64,000 nt of DNA, taken from contig CAVRNR010000022.1 in NCBI GenBank assembly GCA_963722575.1, positions 1,798,001 through 1,862,000 on the forward strand, given 5' to 3'. Below are positions 16,041 through 24,153 of the stretch, piece by piece (positions within the stretch are counted from its first letter, which is position 1; each line of letters begins with the position of its first letter). Made by a program: the position numbers and the translations under genes. The notes under the pieces were generated by a model, which was given only the letters and a program-made list of their open reading frames with translations, ran no database searches and was not told the DNA's origin. Source of the DNA: Fen-178 sp963722575 (GTDB taxonomy: Bacteria; Acidobacteriota; Terriglobia; Bryobacterales; Bryobacteraceae).

Positions 16041-17237
16041 TTGGGTGCCGAAGGCGAAGCCGAAGTTGGCCGCGATGCACGGGCCATCCGGGTGCTCGCG
16101 CTCATGGAAGCACGCTCCGTCACCGGCCCGGCGAAGAACCTGTTGGGAGTCGCCCGTGGACTGGCCCCAGAGCAGGCCGCCTCCATCCGCATCGTTGTCT
16201 TCACGCGCCATGAGACGTCCAACGCTTTTATCGAGGCTTGCGAGCGGGCCGGCGTCGCGGTGGACGTCATTCGCGAGCGCTACCGCTTCGACCTCGGTGT
16301 CATCCCTCAGTTGCGCAATATCATTCACCGCAGTGCGCCGGATATCCTGCAGTCGCACATCACCAAGTCACACTTCCTGATCAGGCTCTGCGGACTCAAC
16401 CGGGATCTTCCCTGGATTGCTTTCAATCATGGATATACGGCGGAGGATCTCAAGGTCAGGATCTATAATCAACTCGATCGCTGGTCGCTGCGCGGCGCCG
16501 ATCGGGTGGTCACGGTCTGTGGCGCATTCGCGGACAGATTGCGGCGGTGGGGGATTAGCGAGCGCCGGATCACGGTACGGCACAATGCCGTCCAGCCATT
16601 CCCCCCGGTTACGCCCGGGTCCGTCGACAGGCTACGCGAAACATTGGGCGTACCCGCGGGAGCCCTGGTCCTACTGTCTGTCGGCCGCTTTTCGCCCGAA
16701 AAGGCCCACGCCAACCTGCTCCGCGCGGTAGCAGCACTCGTGCGGCGCGCCAACGTCCCGGCCTTCCGTCTGGTGATGGTGGGCGATGGCCCCGAGCGCG
16801 AACGCCTCAAGGCCTTATGCCGGGAACTGGAGTTAACAGACGTGGTCATTTTTGCCGGGACCACCGCCGATGTTCCGGTCTATTACTCGCTGGCCAACGT
16901 CTTTGTCCTGCCCTCCCGCTCCGAGGGGTCCCCGAATGTCTTGCTGGAGGCGATGGCGAGCGGCACGGCCGTGGTCGCGACCGCGGTTGGCGGTGTGCCC
17001 GAAGTCGTGCGCTCCGGCGACAACGGTCTCCTGGTTCCGGCTAATGACGTGAATGCGCTGGCCGGCGGGATCGCGGAACTGTCGATCAACCAGGAACTGC
17101 GGCAACGCTTAGGGAGCCGTGGGCGCGATTGGGTGGCTCTCCACCATTCTCCGCAAGAGTACGTGAGATCCGTGCTGGATCTCTACCGGGACGTTTTACG
17201 CATGCGGCGGGCCTCGATGAGCATGCCAACGAAGTAA
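16041..17237 (+). CDS. Family 4 glycosyltransferase
   Basis: The protein has up to 398 residues. It has an N-terminal GT-B domain (MEARSVTGPAKNLLGVARGL) and a C-terminal GT4 domain with SVGRFSPEKAHANLLRA, MVGDGPERERL and the E-x7-E motif SEGSPNVLLEAMA. The TTG at 16041, 1 nt after the previous stop, is a weak start. GTG or ATG codons within the next 25 codons are alternatives. The 3' end overlaps the convergent GT2 gene by 55 nt. Confidence 0.88.
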   Translation: MGAEGEAEVGRDARAIRVLALMEARSVTGPAKNLLGVARGLAPEQAASIRIVVFTRHETSNAFIEACERAGVAVDVIRERYRFDLGVIPQLRNIIHRSAPDILQSHITKSHFLIRLCGLNRDLPWIAFNHGYTAEDLKVRIYNQLDRWSLRGADRVVTVCGAFADRLRRWGISERRITVRHNAVQPFPPVTPGSVDRLRETLGVPAGALVLLSVGRFSPEKAHANLLRAVAALVRRANVPAFRLVMVGDGPERERLKALCRELELTDVVIFAGTTADVPVYYSLANVFVLPSRSEGSPNVLLEAMASGTAVVATAVGGVPEVVRSGDNGLLVPANDVNALAGGIAELSINQELRQRLGSRGRDWVALHHSPQEYVRSVLDLYRDVLRMRRASMSMPTK

Positions 17238-18175
17238 TTTAAGTACCAGCGCGCCACGAACGAATCCTGTTCGTTGCGGCGAATCCAACTCGCCGCAATG
17301 CGCCAGAGTTGCTCCACCGAGGTCCGGATAACCCACTGCGGCAGCCCTGCGATCAATCTCGGGGGTCCCTCGGACGTTACTCCCAGCCGGTACTCCCCAC
17401 GGCCAGCCAGCGTCGCCCGGCGCAACATCCAATTCTTGGTAATCTGCTCCGGGCGGACGATATGTTCCACCGCGGCAGCCTGAATCCACCATGCCTTATG
17501 GCCCGCGCGCCTCAGCCGTTCGATGAAATCCGTTTCATTGCCCATGGTGTAAGCGCCGGGCGCCGGCCCTACGTCCGGGTTAAATCCCCCGATCTGGGCT
17601 TGAGCGCTAGTCCGTACCGCAAAATTCCCTCCGATCAGGAGCCCGTTGAATGGTCCCGTGCTATCGTTCGGATCTGCGTTGGCGAAGCACCAGTTCTTAA
17701 CGGTGTTGTCGCGTACCGCCCAGGGCGGCGGCTCGAACGGCCATTTTGGAACTGCGGGCCCGCCGAAGACGTCGTAGTCCGGTTGGGACGCCGCCGCTGC
17801 TGAATATTGCCTCAGCCAGCCGGCCGGCGGCAGAATGTCATCGTCCGTAAACAGGATCAGATCTCCAGTGACGCGCCGCAGCCCTGCATTCACAGCCCGG
17901 CTCTTGCCCGCCTGGGGCTCCAAAACGTACGTCACAGGCAGTCTATCAGCGAAGCGCCGGACGACCTCCGGAGTCGAATCGGTGCTGCCATTATCGACGA
18001 TGACGACCTGCCAGCCATCCGGTGGCGCCGCAAGGCGGGTGTAAGAGTCCAGGACTCCTTCGAGAATATCAGCGCAATTTCGGGTTGCCATCAGGACCGT
18101 GATCACAGGTTCCCCTGGTATTCGCGCGAAAAGGCTCCCCGGATCGCGGAGTCTCTCTAATGCTATATAGTACAA
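17183..18175 (-). CDS. Family 2 glycosyltransferase
   Basis: The protein has up to 330 residues. GT-A motifs are ITVLMATRNCADI, VDNGSTDSTPEVV, AGKSRAVNAGL, the DxD-like LFTDDDILPP, and the catalytic GNETDFIERLRRAGH. The pattern resembles WcaA-like transferases. The TTG at 18175 overlaps the predicted -10 of its own promoter, so GTG 18106 just before ITVLMATRN may be the true start. It is divergent from the GT2 at 18244, which shares a similar domain order. Confidence 0.88.
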   Translation of the reverse strand: MYYIALERLRDPGSLFARIPGEPVITVLMATRNCADILEGVLDSYTRLAAPPDGWQVVIVDNGSTDSTPEVVRRFADRLPVTYVLEPQAGKSRAVNAGLRRVTGDLILFTDDDILPPAGWLRQYSAAAASQPDYDVFGGPAVPKWPFEPPPWAVRDNTVKNWCFANADPNDSTGPFNGLLIGGNFAVRTSAQAQIGGFNPDVGPAPGAYTMGNETDFIERLRRAGHKAWWIQAAAVEHIVRPEQITKNWMLRRATLAGRGEYRLGVTSEGPPRLIAGLPQWVIRTSVEQLWRIAASWIRRNEQDSFVARWYLNYFVGMLIEARRMRKTSR

Positions 18176-18176
18176 T
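18167..18176. promoter_or_regulatory. Overlapping divergent -10 elements
   Basis: The plus strand has TACAAT (18171-18176) and the minus strand has TACTAT (18172-18167), which share two base pairs. They could drive the GT2 genes at 18244 and 18106/18175 in opposite directions, so their firing may be mutually exclusive. Confidence 0.4.
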
Positions 18177-18243
18177 AGTTTCCGATTTCAGAAGAATCCC
18201 AAGCATGGGCGTTTCGCCAAGGTTTTGGGAGACTCCATAGGCT

Positions 18244-19197
18244 ATGGACATTTCCATTGTTATCTGCACGCGGGATAATGCGGCCCGGCTCCGGCAGACG
18301 CTTGTCAACCTCTCGAGATGCCGGATACCACCCGGCATCACATGGGAGGTGGTATTAGTGAATCACAATTCCCAGGACGACACAGAGACCGTTGCCAGGG
18401 AAATGCAATCAAGTTTGCCCTTAACCTACGTTGTGGAATCGCGCACCGGGCTCAGTTATGCAAGAAACAGAAGCTTGGCAGCCCCCTCAGGCGCGCTGAT
18501 TGTCTTTACGGATGATGACGTCGAACCCGATCCCGCCTGGATTGAAACCTATTGGACAGCCTATACGACTGCGCCAACAGGCCGATTCTGGGGCGGCCCG
18601 ATTGAAAGCGAGTTTGAGGCTGGCGAGCCAGACTGGGACTTGGTGAGACTTGGACCACCATCTGTGAAAGGCCTGGATCTCGGCGGTGAGTGCCGCAAGA
18701 CCCCCGGAAACGCGCCGGCCTTTGTGGGCTCGAATTGGGCATCGCCAAGAGCCGCTGTAATGAAGGCGGGCGGCTTTGATCTCACACTGGGCTTCGGCGC
18801 AGAAGGCCAAAAGACGATTGCCGCCGAAGAGACAGACTTGATGTGTAAGCTATTGCTGGCCGGTATGGAAAGTTGGTACTTGCCCGCGGCGAAGATCCGC
18901 CACTTTGTTCCCAAGGCCAAGGTCTCTCTGAGGCACATTGCCACCAGGTATCGGGCCTGGGGCCGTTACGAGGCTCGGGATTTGCCGATGTTGCGAGTCG
19001 TGCCGCTTCTCGGTATACCCCGTTGGATTATTCGGCGCCTGCTGACCGATCTCGCAACGTGGCTGTTTGCCAGGATTACCGCCAGGAGTGGCATTGCTGC
19101 ATACCTGGACTTGCAGAAAGTGTTAGGGGTGGCGGAGGGGTTTCGCCCCCGTTACCTGCATAGGGATCGAGAAACCGCCAATACTGCCCGAGGGTGA
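18244..19197 (+). CDS. Family 2 glycosyltransferase
   Basis: The 317-residue GT-A protein has ISIVICTRDNAARL, VNHNSQDDTETV, GLSYARNRSL, the metal motif VFTDDDVEPD (about 89-98) and AEETDLMCKLLLAG as catalytic region. It has a C-terminal amphipathic segment (WIIRRLLTDLATWLFARI) that may anchor it to the membrane. It closely resembles the divergent neighbour in layout, so the two may act in sequence on the same glycan. Confidence 0.9.
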   Translation: MDISIVICTRDNAARLRQTLVNLSRCRIPPGITWEVVLVNHNSQDDTETVAREMQSSLPLTYVVESRTGLSYARNRSLAAPSGALIVFTDDDVEPDPAWIETYWTAYTTAPTGRFWGGPIESEFEAGEPDWDLVRLGPPSVKGLDLGGECRKTPGNAPAFVGSNWASPRAAVMKAGGFDLTLGFGAEGQKTIAAEETDLMCKLLLAGMESWYLPAAKIRHFVPKAKVSLRHIATRYRAWGRYEARDLPMLRVVPLLGIPRWIIRRLLTDLATWLFARITARSGIAAYLDLQKVLGVAEGFRPRYLHRDRETANTARG

Positions 19198-19202
19198 ATG
19201 TC

Positions 19203-20411
19203 TTAGAAGCCAGCCGGCAATTTCCTCTTCGGGAACACCCGCCGGAACGGAGGCGCCAGCAGCGTTTTGGCAATCGCCACGACCGTATCCGCCGTGACAC
19301 GCCAATCCCGGAGGTCGAAATCGAAGAACGCGACCGGGGGACGGTACGACCGGAGCAATCCCCACCAACTCAGCAGACCCGCTTTACGATAGCTGCGAAC
19401 ACAGTGAAAATCGTGTTGCAGAAAGATATGCCGGGAATTGCGTTTCGACGCCTGTGCCGGCGCGACCTGTTCGCCGATCAGGTCCAGGTAATGGAGCCAT
19501 CCCAAATCGACTCCCGCGTAAGGAGCGGCGTCCGCCGTCACACTGTATCGCGGGTTGGCCTCAATCATCCTGACGCAGCCGTCCCGGCTGTCGCGCTTCA
19601 ATTCGATTTCGCACAGCCCGGTGTAACCGATACGGCGCAGGAATGTGTCGCATAACGCATCGGTTTCGGGGTCGTCAATGGGCTCGACCACACTGGCCGA
19701 ACCGTAGTAGATCGGATGCGTGCGCAGTTCCCGCACCATGCACGCTCCCAGCCGGGAGCCGTCCCGGCTATAGCAGGAGAGGTAAACCAGCTTGGCGTCA
19801 TCCGGCCCTTCGATGACTTCTTGCACCACCAGTTCGGGGCAGGCCGACTCGGCAAGCCGGTATCTGGCCTCCAGTTCAGCCAGGGAGTGCGCCAGCGTGG
19901 TTTTCTGGTTGAGCAAGGGGTGGCCGGCCGGGAATCGTTCCCATTCGCGGAAGTGAAGCGGCTTGAGCAGCAACGGGAACCGGGCTTCCGCTCCGAAACG
20001 AAAAAGCTCATCGAGCGATCTCACGAGTTGCGTGCGCGGCGCGGGCAGGCCATTCTTGCCGGCAATCTCGTACTGGCGCTTTTTCGTGGCGAGCAGGGCC
20101 TGCGCGGCCACGCCGGCGCGCGGAAAGGTAAAATGCTCCTCGAGTTCCGCCGCGTGGCGCGCGATCGCCGTCACAAACTGGTCTGCACTCGAAATGAGGA
20201 CCGGCTTTCCTCCGATCCTCTTGCCCAGACCGGCCATGAACCGCACCCATTCGGCGGGCGCCTCGTCCGGATTGGGACACAGATACGCTTTCCCGTAAAC
20301 GGTCTTGAAGCCCGGCTGGCTCGGAAGGCAATCGACACACGAAACGTCGACGCCGCGCCGGCGCAGATTCCGCATGAGGACGACGCCCGTCTGATAGGCG
20401 CCCGCCACCAC
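19203..20411 (-). CDS. ATP-grasp carboxylate-amine ligase-like protein (copy 1)
   Basis: The protein has about 402 residues. Features are an N-terminal Rossmann-like domain (GAYQTGVVLMRNLRRRG), ATP-grasp strands FPLLLKPLHFREW and PELVVQEVIEG, and the metal site MIEANPRYSVT. It would form an amide or similar bond using ATP, perhaps linking an amino acid to a glycan. Compared with its paralogue at 40773, the first 20 or so residues lack a start codon. The frame does continue upstream as a recognisable RRWPPAVVAG. The 5' end is therefore either shortened or uses an unusual start. Confidence 0.82.
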   Translation of the reverse strand: MVAGAYQTGVVLMRNLRRRGVDVSCVDCLPSQPGFKTVYGKAYLCPNPDEAPAEWVRFMAGLGKRIGGKPVLISSADQFVTAIARHAAELEEHFTFPRAGVAAQALLATKKRQYEIAGKNGLPAPRTQLVRSLDELFRFGAEARFPLLLKPLHFREWERFPAGHPLLNQKTTLAHSLAELEARYRLAESACPELVVQEVIEGPDDAKLVYLSCYSRDGSRLGACMVRELRTHPIYYGSASVVEPIDDPETDALCDTFLRRIGYTGLCEIELKRDSRDGCVRMIEANPRYSVTADAAPYAGVDLGWLHYLDLIGEQVAPAQASKRNSRHIFLQHDFHCVRSYRKAGLLSWWGLLRSYRPPVAFFDFDLRDWRVTADTVVAIAKTLLAPPFRRVFPKRKLPAGF

Positions 20412-20588
20412 AGCCGGCGGCCAGCGGCGCGCGCGCGGGATCGGGTGTTGCGTCGGAAGTGTGCGCCGGAGCCTTCATCCGCTGGTCTTTACAGCACATC
20501 TCCAGCCATGCTGTGTTACTGTCATAACATAGAAGAATGACGTTTTGGCGCGTGGCGCCGCCGGTGCGCCGCTCCAAAGCGTGCTCTT

Positions 20589-21500
20589 ATGGACGTAACG
20601 GTTCCAGTATCCGCCATAGTGCCGCATTACAACCGTTCCGAGCTGATTGGGTGCGCTCTCGACTCGATACGGAAGCAGACCCTCAAACCGGCCGAGATCC
20701 TCATTGTCGACGACGCGTCTTCTCCGGAGCACCGCGACCGCCTCTCGCGGTACGCCGATTTCGCTCGCGTGATCTATCTCGAGAAGAATGGCGGACCGGC
20801 CCATGCGAGAAATATCGGGATTCAAGCCGCGAAGTGCGATTTCCTGGCCTTTCTGGACGACGACGATCTGTGGGAGCCAAACAAACTGGAAGTGCAGTGG
20901 AAAGTCCTCAATGAGAACCCGCATCTTTCGGCGGTCACCAGCGCGATGACTATTTTTGGAGACGATGGCGCGCCGGCGCGGATGATCGTGGGCCACTCTC
21001 CGGAGATCATGACTCTTGAGGCCGCCCTCGAAGCGACTACCGCCACCATCCAGACGATGCTCATCCGGACCCCGGTTATGCGGGCTTTGAATGGTTTTGA
21101 CGTCGCGTTGCGGCAGTTTGAGGACCAGGAGTTTTGGATCAGGCTGACGGCGGCGGGATATCAAGCCATGCATCTGAGGCAGCCTTTGCTCCGGTTGCGC
21201 CGCGGGTCTCACCAAAGCCTCACGTCGGACTGGTGGTTCTACTGTATCGGACACCTGAAGGTGGTGGTGAAGCATCGCCGCCTTTACCGGGAAGTGATGG
21301 GCCCGGGGGCGGCCAGGATTAACGCTTCCAAGTACATCCGCCGCTCTGGCTTTAGGGCGGGCCGGGTCGTTGGGCGGCTCGCATATGCGGCCGGCTGCAT
21401 CGTCGGCGGCGATCTCCGGCCCTTGGGCAGGCTTATCACAACGGGCAAACTCACTTGGGTCCCGTATTCCCGCGATGGGGAGGTAGTCCTGCGCCCTTGA
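20589..21500 (+). CDS. Family 2 glycosyltransferase
   Basis: The 303-residue GT-A protein has VSAIVPHYNRSELI, VDDASSPEHRD, GGPAHARNIGI, FLDDDDLWEP (about 90-99) and FEDQEFWIRLTAAGY as catalytic region. The motif FLDDDDLWEPNK is shared with the GT2 at 42380, so the two are probably paralogues. It is divergent from the ATP-grasp gene, with a 177-nt intergenic stretch containing a TAACAT hexamer. Confidence 0.9.
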   Translation: MDVTVPVSAIVPHYNRSELIGCALDSIRKQTLKPAEILIVDDASSPEHRDRLSRYADFARVIYLEKNGGPAHARNIGIQAAKCDFLAFLDDDDLWEPNKLEVQWKVLNENPHLSAVTSAMTIFGDDGAPARMIVGHSPEIMTLEAALEATTATIQTMLIRTPVMRALNGFDVALRQFEDQEFWIRLTAAGYQAMHLRQPLLRLRRGSHQSLTSDWWFYCIGHLKVVVKHRRLYREVMGPGAARINASKYIRRSGFRAGRVVGRLAYAAGCIVGGDLRPLGRLITTGKLTWVPYSRDGEVVLRP

Positions 21501-21622
21501 GACCGCGAGAAGCACGCCCGTGCCGGCATCCCGGCTCGATGCCCGGCATTGTCACATGCCGCATAAGCCGCAACAGGCGGGGTGTCGCCTGTCGGGGGCC
21601 GCGGCTCTCGCGGCGCAAATAG

Positions 21623-23158
21623 ATGACTCCGCCGGGCGCAAGCATGACGACCACGGTCGTCAAGGGAGCCGGCTTGAACGCGGCGGCCCGGTTCGGGACG
21701 CAGGTCCTCGCGATTGCCTGCACCAGCGTGGTCGCCAGGCTGGTTCCGCCGCGCGCCTATGGCCTCATGGGTATGGCCGCGGTGGTGATCGGGTTCGTGG
21801 GACTCTTCCGTGACATCGGTACTACCAGCGCCATTATCCAACGCCGGGATATCGACGACGGCCTGCTCACGAGCGTCTTTTGGCTGAACATGTCGATGGG
21901 GCTGGCTGTGGCCGGCGTCTGTTGGCTGACGGCCCCCTGGGTGGCGCTTTTTTATCGGGAACCCGCGCTATTGGGGATCATGCGGGTTCTCAGTTTTCTC
22001 TTCGTGATCTCGCCGCTGGCGGGCGTCAACAGCGCTCTGCTCGTTCGCAACCTCCAGTTTGGGCGAATCGCCGCGATCGAACTTGCCGGCGGGACCGCCG
22101 GCCTGGCGGCGGCGGTTACGGCCGCTCTGCTGGGCGCCGGCGTTTGGAGCCTGGTGATGAACCTGCTAGCCATCAGCGCTGTCTCGGTCGTGGTCGCGCT
22201 CTGGGCAATGCCGTGGTGGCCGAAGCTCCACTTCTCCTGGGCTGAGATTCGTTCCATCTCCGGGTTTGGCCTGAACCTGTCGGCCTTCAATATCGTGAAC
22301 TACTTCGCCCGGAACGCGGACAATTTGCTGATTGGCAAGTATCTGGGCGCCGCGCCTCTGGGCTATTACGCTCTGGCATACAATATCATGCTGTTCCCGG
22401 TGCAGGCCGTTGGCCAGACCCTGGGGCGTGTTCTGTTCCCCGCCTTTGCAGCCATGCAAAGCGACCACGCGCGTTTCCGCCAAGCCTACCTCCGTGCCTC
22501 CGCTACGATCGCGTTCTTCACATTCCCCCTGATGACCGGAGCCGCTGTCCTGGCGCCGGAACTGATCGCGCTCTTCCTGGGCCCGCGCTGGGGGCCAGTG
22601 GTGCCGGTGCTTCGCGTTCTGGCGCCTATAGGTATGTTGCAGTCTCTGACGGCGGTTACGCAGCACATCTATCTGGTTACGGCATCGACGCGTGCGATGT
22701 TTCGATGGGGCACGTTGTTTTCCGTGGTACTCGTGGCGGGCTTCGTCGCAGGTTTGCCCTGGGGCGTCATGGGGGTGGCGGCCATTTATGCCGTGCTGAG
22801 CTTCCTGTTGATGTTTCCCACCCTCGCCATACCGTTCCGGTTGATCGGTCTGCCGCTGACCGCGCTATGGAAATCCGTCCAGCTCATCGTGGTGAGCACG
22901 GCGGCCATGGCTGCGGTGGTCGCCGCACTGCGGTGGGTTCTGGTGTACCAGGTCAAGGCGCCGGCGATCGCGACTTTTGGGATTTGCGTGGTCATGGGCG
23001 CAGCCTTCTATTTTCTGTTCATGTATAATCGGCGGTCGGCGGTGTTCCGCGATGTGCTCACGCTGGCTGGCACGCGCTGGAGCGTTGCGAGGCGCCTGGC
23101 GGACCTGTGGCAAGCCGCCGATGCCGTCTCCGCCTCAAACAACCGCTCGCAGCACTGA
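21623..23158 (+). CDS. Polysaccharide flippase (Wzx/MOP superfamily)
   Basis: The protein has about 511 residues and 12-14 hydrophobic segments, of the polysaccharide synthase/WzxC type. Conserved features are the N-terminal KGAGLNAAARFGTQVLAI, LFRDIGTTSAIIQRRD and the middle FARNADNLLIGKYLGAAPLGYY. It flips undecaprenyl-linked oligosaccharide to the outer leaflet. ATG 21644 (MTTTVVKG) is an alternative start. It lies 122 nt after the GT2 in the same direction. Confidence 0.9.
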   Translation: MTPPGASMTTTVVKGAGLNAAARFGTQVLAIACTSVVARLVPPRAYGLMGMAAVVIGFVGLFRDIGTTSAIIQRRDIDDGLLTSVFWLNMSMGLAVAGVCWLTAPWVALFYREPALLGIMRVLSFLFVISPLAGVNSALLVRNLQFGRIAAIELAGGTAGLAAAVTAALLGAGVWSLVMNLLAISAVSVVVALWAMPWWPKLHFSWAEIRSISGFGLNLSAFNIVNYFARNADNLLIGKYLGAAPLGYYALAYNIMLFPVQAVGQTLGRVLFPAFAAMQSDHARFRQAYLRASATIAFFTFPLMTGAAVLAPELIALFLGPRWGPVVPVLRVLAPIGMLQSLTAVTQHIYLVTASTRAMFRWGTLFSVVLVAGFVAGLPWGVMGVAAIYAVLSFLLMFPTLAIPFRLIGLPLTALWKSVQLIVVSTAAMAAVVAALRWVLVYQVKAPAIATFGICVVMGAAFYFLFMYNRRSAVFRDVLTLAGTRWSVARRLADLWQAADAVSASNNRSQH

Positions 23159-23208
23159 AAGAACCGACTGGGATAGGATCGGGTTCATGCTTTTCCGCCC
23201 ATGCGGAC

Positions 23209-23796
23209 TTATGCATCCGCCGGGTTCCGAATCACCCGCGCCGGGTTGCCGGCGGCTACGGAGCGCGCTGGAATCGGACGTGTAACCACCGACCCGGCTC
23301 CAACCGTCGCGCCTTCCCCCACATCCGCCATGACCACCGCCGCGGCTCCGATCCAACAGTGGGCCCCGATTCCGACCGTGATGAAAATTCCCTGCTCCGC
23401 ACCCGAGATCTCGCCGTCTTCATTACGGACATGCTGCCGGCTCCCGCTCAGAATCTGCACGCCCGAGGCGATCTGCGCCCTTTCCCCGATGGCCGCCCTG
23501 CCGACGATGCAATAGCTGCCGATGTACGCGTTGGAGCCCAGCCTGGCCTCCCGATGCGCGAAGAACGACCCGAACGATACGCGGCTTGACAGGGAGCATT
23601 CCGCCAGCGTCAGTTTGTAGAAGGCGATGCGAAGATAGTCGCCCAGAATACCCGGCGCCATCGCAAAGCCCTGCGCGAACAGCGTGTATGCCGGCTCCCA
23701 CCGGCCGAAGGCCGCCGCCGCCGCGCACGGGAGCGCCGCCATCAGGCATATGCCATGGACAATCGACTTGAGCGCCGTTTTCAGCACGATATTCAT
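23209..23796 (-). CDS. Hexapeptide-repeat acyltransferase
   Basis: The 195-residue protein has an N-terminal hydrophobic helix and then left-handed beta-helix repeats (LGSNAYIGSYCIVGRAAIG, then IGAHCWIGAAAVVMADVG, EGATVGAGSVVT). It ends with the GNPARVIR signature of sugar O-acetyltransferases. A probable active-site His is in GSRQHVRNEDG. It should acetylate a sugar residue of the glycan. It is convergent with the flippase gene. Confidence 0.85.
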   Translation of the reverse strand: MNIVLKTALKSIVHGICLMAALPCAAAAAFGRWEPAYTLFAQGFAMAPGILGDYLRIAFYKLTLAECSLSSRVSFGSFFAHREARLGSNAYIGSYCIVGRAAIGERAQIASGVQILSGSRQHVRNEDGEISGAEQGIFITVGIGAHCWIGAAAVVMADVGEGATVGAGSVVTRPIPARSVAAGNPARVIRNPADA

Positions 23797-23938
23797 GGTA
23801 GCGCCGCGCCGGGGGTGAAGCGAAGGACCATTAGCCAGACGATCAGTCGCTAGAATAGGCTGCCTGCGGCGGACACGTACGCGTCGAATTCCGGGGCCCG
23901 GAAAGCGCCTGCATACGCCTGGCGCGCGCGCGCAGGAC

Positions 23939-24040
23939 CGCTCGGTGATCCTTCCGCTCTTTCACCAAATGACGGAGGCCGAGCAGGATGCCGTGGCGGA
24001 TGCGCTGCGGCGCGCCATCTGCGATTGCGCCCCGGTGTGA
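23939..24040 (+). pseudogene. C-terminal remnant of DegT/DnrJ/EryC1 aminotransferase
   Basis: The frame reads RSVILPLFHQMTEAEQDAVA and then DALRRA before TGA at 24038. This is the usual C-terminal end of sugar aminotransferases of the DegT family. Nothing of the catalytic part remains upstream. Confidence 0.6.
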
Positions 24041-24153
24041 GGGAGCGCCATTGCAGATCGGTAGTTATTTCGTAACACGCCGGCAGGCCGGCCATCGGGA
24101 GTAAGCCGTCTTCCGCGCGGCTGGGCCCCGGGCGCGGGGTTTGTCCCGCGCGG

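Noticed and set aside
14570..16270. 566-codon minus-strand frame
   Set aside because: It is antisense to the radical SAM gene. Length comes from GC-rich third positions, and no motif is seen.
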